From the NCBI GenBank assembly GCA_002733915.1, contig NVXN01000018.1, positions 3,345 through 8,410 of the forward strand: a DNA stretch of 5,066 nt, read 5' to 3'. A program made the position numbers and the translations under genes. This DNA comes from Aequorivita sp. Its GTDB lineage: Bacteria; Bacteroidota; Bacteroidia; Flavobacteriales; Flavobacteriaceae. Below the pieces are notes generated by a model. That model worked only from the letters and a program-made list of their open reading frames with translations, did not search any database and had not been told where the DNA came from. Position 1 is the first letter of the stretch. Each line of letters begins with the position of its first letter. Positions 1-5,066 of the stretch are shown one piece after another.

Positions 1-14
1 AATAAAACAAAACA

Positions 15-44
15 TTGCTTCATAACATAAATTCCTTACTTTTG
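15..44 (+). promoter_or_regulatory. Predicted rplS promoter (Bacteroidota sigma-A type)
   Basis: A TTG at 15-17 is followed after exactly 19 bases by TACTTTTG at 37-44. This fits the Bacteroidota primary-sigma pattern of a -33 TTG/TTTG and a -7 TAnnTTTG. Transcription would begin near position 51, leaving a leader of about 65 bases before the L19 start codon. The match and spacing are seen directly; activity is inferred. The window starts just upstream, so a more distal operon promoter cannot be excluded. Confidence 0.6.
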
Positions 45-50
45 CACCCA

Positions 51-115
51 CTTAATCCAACCTCTGGCGAAAATCGTGAATGTTGTTTTAATTTAAACTA
101 TATCAAATTGACAAA
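51..115 (+). promoter_or_regulatory. rplS 5' leader with a possible weak hairpin
   Basis: This is the predicted untranslated leader of rplS. CAAC at 58-61 can pair with GTTG at 82-85, and inside it GCGA at 67-70 can pair with TCGT at 74-77 (one G-T pair, AAA loop), giving a two-step stem with internal loops. Ribosomal-protein mRNAs often carry autoregulatory leaders, and this is a natural place for one. The stem is short, so regulation is a guess. No Shine-Dalgarno sequence is visible; the bases before ATG are A/T-rich, as usual in this phylum. Confidence 0.3.
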
Positions 116-466
116 ATGGAAGCGTTACTAAAATTTGTACAAGACGAATTTGTTACGAAAAAAGAATTTCCTGAATTCGGAGCTGGTGATACAATCACTG
201 TTTACTATGAAATCCGTGAAGGTGAAAAAACAAGAACCCAGTTTTTTAGAGGTGTTGTAATCCAAGTTAAGGGAACAGGTGTTACCAAAACCTTTACAAT
301 CCGTAAAATGAGCGGTACTGTAGGTGTGGAACGTATCTTCCCACTTAACATGCCTGCCCTTCAAAAAATTGAGATCAACAAAAAAGGTAGCGTGCGCAGA
401 GCTCGTATTTACTACTTTAGAGGTCTTACCGGGAAGAAAGCCCGTATCAAAGAAAAACGCATGTAG
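116..466 (+). CDS. rplS: 50S ribosomal protein L19 (bL19)
   Basis: Structural protein of the large ribosomal subunit, located at the 30S-50S interface, where it contributes to an intersubunit bridge. The 116-residue product is the usual length for bL19 (about 115). It aligns from end to end with the family by recognition: GAGDTITV (22-29), FRGVVIQ (44-50), TFTIRKMSGTVGVERIFP (59-76), and the basic C-terminal stretch with GSVRRARIYY (91-100) and RGLTGKKARIKE (102-113). The ATG at 116 gives the expected short helical N-terminus ahead of the GxGDT motif. It appears monocistronic here: a promoter lies just upstream and a terminator begins 24 bases after the stop. In many bacteria rplS follows trmD, but nothing of trmD is visible in the 115 bases before it. 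Nothing in the protein looks unusual. Confidence 0.98.
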   Translation: MEALLKFVQDEFVTKKEFPEFGAGDTITVYYEIREGEKTRTQFFRGVVIQVKGTGVTKTFTIRKMSGTVGVERIFPLNMPALQKIEINKKGSVRRARIYYFRGLTGKKARIKEKRM

Positions 467-489
467 TTTATTCTTTGTTGAAAACTCTC

Positions 490-518
490 AAAAGCCCTGT
501 TTTTACAGGGCTTTTTTT
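490..518 (+). terminator. Rho-independent terminator of rplS
   Basis: GCCCTGT at 494-500 pairs perfectly with ACAGGGC at 505-511 across a TTTT loop. The stem can be extended by the A run before it and the T run after it. Seven T residues follow at 512-518. It lies 24 bases past the L19 stop codon. The flanking A run gives it some bidirectional character, but no gene is visible on the opposite strand. Confidence 0.92.
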
Positions 519-520
519 AT

Positions 521-552
521 GAACAATTGTTCACAACGCTTGTTTGTAAACA
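521..552. promoter_or_regulatory. Pair of short palindromes, possible operator
   Basis: GAACAATTGTTC (521-532) is a perfect 12-base palindrome. TGTTTGTAAACA (541-552) has five-base arms around a central GT. Their centres are 20 bases apart, close to two helical turns, and they lie just upstream of a promoter-like sequence at 579-608. This would suit a dimeric DNA-binding protein, but the two half-sites differ and short palindromes are common in AT-rich DNA. Confidence 0.2.
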
Positions 553-578
553 GTGGATTTTTAAAGACTTAAAAAGTG

Positions 579-608
579 TTGCATATCAAATTTTCCGTTC
601 TATATTAG
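579..608 (+). promoter_or_regulatory. Possible promoter inside the intergenic region
   Basis: A TTG at 579-581 is followed after 19 bases by TATATTAG at 601-608. That is one mismatch from the Bacteroidota TAnnTTTG element at the correct spacing. A transcript would begin near 615 and could run to the terminator at 968-1014. No coding sequence follows at a usual distance, so the site would serve a noncoding or degraded transcription unit. Confidence 0.35.
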
Positions 609-611
609 CTC

Positions 612-1010
612 TATCAAAACGGCCTAACAGCCCTATTGATAAAACAAAGTAACGTTCTTTTACACCATTTTTTTAAATTACTGATGAAGCTAACGCTCGC
701 AAGAATGTTAGTCTCCAGATTTGAAAAAATAAAAAGAAAACACTTTACAAGCTTTTTTTGATTGCTTGAGGTACTCACGATCTTTAGATTTTTAGTACTG
801 AGATTAAAAAAAGTTTTGGGTCAGTTTTTGAAAATGGCGTTAACCTCACGGAAAACGGAAATTACAAAAACGAAACCCGTGTAAGTAAGTCACAACTGCA
901 AGCTTTTAATAACCTTGCTTTGATCCCGATTCTGTCAGGATAGTTGGTAACGATTTACTTTACAAGGAGCCATATCATAATGTATTTATACAGTGATATG
1001 GCTTTTCTTG
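612..1010 (+). ncRNA. Candidate transcript of unknown type, about 400 nt
   Basis: The case rests only on layout: a promoter-like pair at 579-608, a nested hairpin right at the predicted 5' end, and a strong terminator hairpin at the 3' end. At the 5' end TATCAA (612-617) pairs with TTGATA (636-641), and inside it GGC (621-623) pairs with GCC (630-632). A further hairpin pairs CTAAC (690-694) with GTTAG (707-711). I recognise no known RNA family: the conserved cores of tmRNA and RNase P are absent. An equally good explanation is the leftover promoter and terminator of a gene that has decayed. Confidence 0.22.
788..943 (+). pseudogene. Possible coding remnant, 51 codons, family unknown
   Basis: The frame is open from just after a TAG at 785-787 to a TAG at 941-943. 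The residues look protein-like, for example SFGSVFENGVNLTENGNYKN followed by ETRVSKSQLQAFNNLALIP. There is no in-frame ATG or GTG, and the only TTG is near the end, so it cannot be translated as it stands from a normal start. It ends about 25 bases before the terminator hairpin at 968-1003, which is where the 3' end of a real gene would lie. I cannot name a family. Chance openness over 51 codons is also quite possible in this composition. Confidence 0.2.
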
Positions 1011-1014
1011 TTTT
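965..1014 (+). terminator. Strong intrinsic terminator without an intact gene upstream
   Basis: AGCCATATCA (968-977) pairs perfectly with TGATATGGCT (994-1003). Inside the loop TGTA (981-984) can pair with TACA (988-991), giving a long stacked hairpin. A T-rich tail follows (TTTTCTTGTTTT, starting at 1003). The opposite strand has no T run beyond the stem, so it points to + strand transcription. No intact gene precedes it, which implies a transcript or a lost gene upstream. Confidence 0.68.
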
Positions 1015-1138
1015 AACCTATTCTATAAAATATTCATTTTAGTTAATCTTCTGAAAAATTGATTTCACTCCCTAATCCATAACCGAATCAATAAGTGTTT
1101 TAGGACGGGTCAAACTTTAGGATCACCCGTACCAAAGC

Positions 1139-1172
1139 CATAGATAAGTCATAGATAGGTTATAAATAAAGT
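1139..1172. repeat. Short degenerate tandem repeat, about 11 bases x 3
   Basis: CATAGATAAGT (1139-1149) is followed directly by CATAGATAGGT (1150-1160), one mismatch, and then by the more diverged TATAAATAAAGT (1161-1172). Three near-copies in tandem with no coding frame maintained. The function is unknown; it may be replication slippage in non-coding DNA. Confidence 0.4.
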
Positions 1173-1203
1173 ATGAACAGTGGATGAATGAGCGCTAAAT
1201 TAA

Positions 1204-1220
1204 AAACGTCCGATACGTTT
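1204..1220. repeat. Short inverted repeat
   Basis: AAACGT (1204-1209) and ACGTTT (1215-1220) form perfect six-base arms around CCGAT. With a two-base bulge the arms can be extended by ATTA/TAAT. No T run follows, so it is not an intrinsic terminator. It lies about 100 bases before the icd promoter; a regulatory role is possible but not supported further. Confidence 0.25.
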
Positions 1221-1282
1221 AATAAACTACCAAATATTATATTATTATACCCTTAAACATGCTATCAAACAGATGCAATTAA

Positions 1283-3601
<2,319 letters not shown>

Positions 3602-3616
3602 TAATCTAACCGTTTT

Positions 3617-3646
3617 AAAACCTTCAGTACAGCTGGAGGTTTTTTT
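3617..3646 (+). terminator. Rho-independent terminator of icd
   Basis: AACCTTCAG (3619-3627) pairs with CTGGAGGTT (3633-3641) with one G-T pair and a TACAG loop, followed by a T run through 3646. It starts about 16 bases after the icd stop. Its T run ends only 19 bases before the start codon of the next gene, which makes it both the end of the icd unit and a barrier for any read-through into the receptor gene. Confidence 0.88.
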
Positions 3647-3665
3647 ATATATAACAATCAAACAT

Positions 3666-5066
3666 TTGAAAAAAATACTAACTTTTCTACTTTTTCTCGG
3701 AAGCTTTATAGCCTTCGGTCAGGAAAAATATACTATCAGCGGCACAATTTCTGAAGCGGATACAGGCGAAACTTTGATTGGTGTAAATGTTATTATCCCT
3801 TCGCTTCAAACAGGTACGGTAACCAACCAGTACGGTTATTATTCCATTACACTTCCAAAAGGCGATTATGAAATTGTTTACAGCAGCATTGGTTTTGCAA
3901 CCCAAAAACTTGAAATCTCCCTTTTTGAAAATACAAAAAAGGATTTGGCCCTAGCCACCGATACCGAAAGTTTGGATGAGGTAATCATTGAAGCCAATGG
4001 CGAAAAACTCAATATTCGCAGTTCACAGATGAGCGCAAACACACTTTCTACAAATACTATTAAAAAAATCCCTGTGGTTTTGGGCGAAGTGGATGTTATC
4101 AAAGCAATAACACTACTTCCCGGAGTTACCAGTGCGGGTGAAGGTGCCAGCGGTTTTAACGTCCGCGGGGGCGCTGCTGATCAAAATTTAATTTTGTTGG
4201 ACGAAGCCACACTTTATAATTCTTCGCATTTGTTCGGTTTCTTTTCGGTCTTCAATCCCGATGCCATAAAAGATTTGACGCTTTACAAAGGCGGGATTCC
4301 GGCCCGTTATGGCGGAAGAATTTCTTCAGTTTTAGATATTTACCAAAAAGACGGAAACAAACGCGAATATCACGCCAGCGGCGGCATTGGCTTGGTGGCG
4401 AGCAGATTGCTTTTGGAAGGCCCCATAAAAAAGGACGAAGCATCGTTTTTGATTGGAGGAAGAAGTAGTTATGCGCACTTGTTTTTGCCTCTTTTCGACA
4501 ATGATAATGTAGCATACTTTTATGATTTGAATGCCAAGCTTAGTTATAACCTAAACGATAATAATCGCCTTTATTTGTCCGGTTATTTCGGAAGGGATGT
4601 TTTTGAAATCTCTGATAGCTTCGCGAATAGCTTCGGAAATACAACGCTAAATCTTCGTTGGAACCATCTTTTTTCAGATAAATTATTTTCGAATCTATCT
4701 TTGATTTATTCAGATTATTATTACGGTTTGGAACTAAAATTTGTAGAGTTTGACTTTGACAGCGGCATTCGAAATTTCAATTTGAAATATGACTTCACAC
4801 ATTACATTTCAAACAACGTGGATTTGCGCTACGGAATCAACAGTATTTATTACAAATTCAATCCAGGTGATGTAACGCCAACTACGGAAGATTCTGGAAT
4901 CAACCCTTTTAAACTTACCGATAAATACGCTTGGGAAAACGCAGCTTACGTTGATGCTGAAATAGATCTTTCAGATAAAATTTCGGTACAGGCTGGGCTT
5001 CGATTATCTACTTTCAACCGTTTGGGGCAAGACGAACTGTTTTTATACGAAAACGACAACCCGATA
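3666..5066 (+). CDS. TonB-dependent outer-membrane receptor, 3' end cut by window
   Basis: Outer-membrane transporter that imports a ligand using energy passed on by TonB-ExbB-ExbD; the substrate cannot be told from the sequence. The first 467 residues are present and the frame is open to the window edge. The TTG at 3666 is chosen because it starts a classic signal peptide (MKK, hydrophobic core 4-17, likely cleavage after AFG at 18), and no in-frame ATG lies between it and the icd terminator. Domains: carboxypeptidase-regulatory-like beta-sandwich (about 21-100), TonB-box-like LDEVIIEA (103-110), plug (about 118-230) with NVRGG (165-169), LFGFFSVFNPDAIKD (189-203) and ARYGGR (213-218), then the early beta-barrel with aromatic-rich strands. 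There is no STN signalling domain. The plug looks like the FecA/CirA-like type rather than SusC, and no SusD partner is seen. The missing part should be a further few hundred barrel residues. Confidence 0.93.
   Translation, partial: MKKILTFLLFLGSFIAFGQEKYTISGTISEADTGETLIGVNVIIPSLQTGTVTNQYGYYSITLPKGDYEIVYSSIGFATQKLEISLFENTKKDLALATDTESLDEVIIEANGEKLNIRSSQMSANTLSTNTIKKIPVVLGEVDVIKAITLLPGVTSAGEGASGFNVRGGAADQNLILLDEATLYNSSHLFGFFSVFNPDAIKDLTLYKGGIPARYGGRISSVLDIYQKDGNKREYHASGGIGLVASRLLLEGPIKKDEASFLIGGRSSYAHLFLPLFDNDNVAYFYDLNAKLSYNLNDNNRLYLSGYFGRDVFEISDSFANSFGNTTLNLRWNHLFSDKLFSNLSLIYSDYYYGLELKFVEFDFDSGIRNFNLKYDFTHYISNNVDLRYGINSIYYKFNPGDVTPTTEDSGINPFKLTDKYAWENAAYVDAEIDLSDKISVQAGLRLSTFNRLGQDELFLYENDNPI

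Noticed and set aside
128..364. Minus-strand open frame within rplS, and a + strand frame at 324-572 overlapping its end
   Set aside because: Both overlap the unmistakable L19 gene in other frames, and the second also runs through the terminator. Their translations resemble no protein family.
528..536. DnaA-box-like TTGTTCACA
   Set aside because: One mismatch from the box, isolated, and with no cluster or AT-rich unwinding element that would indicate an origin.
684..761. ATG-started 25-codon frame (MKLTLARMLVSRFEK...)
   Set aside because: Very short and basic, overlaps the hairpin at 690-711, and nothing supports translation. Too weak to call a gene.
762..884. TTG-started 40-codon frame
   Set aside because: Overlaps the 788-943 frame, is lysine/leucine-rich as expected from A/T-rich DNA, and has no recognisable family or start context.
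1058..1092. Inverted repeat ATTGATT ... AATCAAT
   Set aside because: Seven A/T-rich base pairs with a 21-base loop; expected by chance in this composition, and no T run follows.
549..1185. Ten-base direct repeat AACAGTGGAT at 549-558 and 1176-1185 bracketing the gene-poor region
   Set aside because: Could suggest an insertion scar, but a ten-base match among all pairs in 850 bases is not improbable, and no inverted ends or transposase remnants accompany it.
3687..4515. Minus-strand open frames of 72-87 codons opposite the receptor gene
   Set aside because: The + strand encodes a clear TonB-dependent receptor across all of this stretch, so these are antisense shadows.

Overview
The window looks like chromosomal DNA from a member of the Bacteroidota, most likely class Flavobacteriia. 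The evidence is AT-rich DNA, no Shine-Dalgarno sequences ahead of the genes, promoter-like sequences of the Bacteroidota type (TTG, 19 bases, TAnnTTTG), a TTG start codon, and a TonB-dependent receptor with the Bacteroidota architecture (signal peptide, carboxypeptidase-regulatory-like domain, plug, barrel). I cannot name the genus.

Layout, all genes on the + strand: (1) rplS, ribosomal protein L19 (116-466), with a well-placed promoter at 15-44, a leader of about 65 bases and a strong intrinsic terminator at 490-518. (2) A gap of about 850 bases (519-1372) with no convincing gene. It holds two small dyads, a possible promoter, two or three hairpins, decayed-looking reading frames and one clear terminator hairpin (968-1003 plus a T-rich tail). 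It reads either as a decayed locus or as a region with an unrecognised transcript of about 400 nt. (3) icd, a full-length monomeric NADP-dependent isocitrate dehydrogenase (1373-3601), preceded by a perfect TAnnTTTG element embedded in an inverted repeat and followed by a terminator. (4) The first 467 residues of a TonB-dependent outer-membrane receptor (3666 to the window end), which starts at TTG only about 20 bases after the icd terminator and is cut by the window edge.

The genes do not form a functional system. They are a translation gene, a TCA-cycle enzyme and an outer-membrane transporter, each apparently its own transcription unit because terminators separate them. I see no mobile element, CRISPR array, tRNA or rRNA, and no strong sign of a new biological system. 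What deserves a second look is the transcript-like segment 579-1014, the dyads around the icd promoter, and the receptor's missing promoter.
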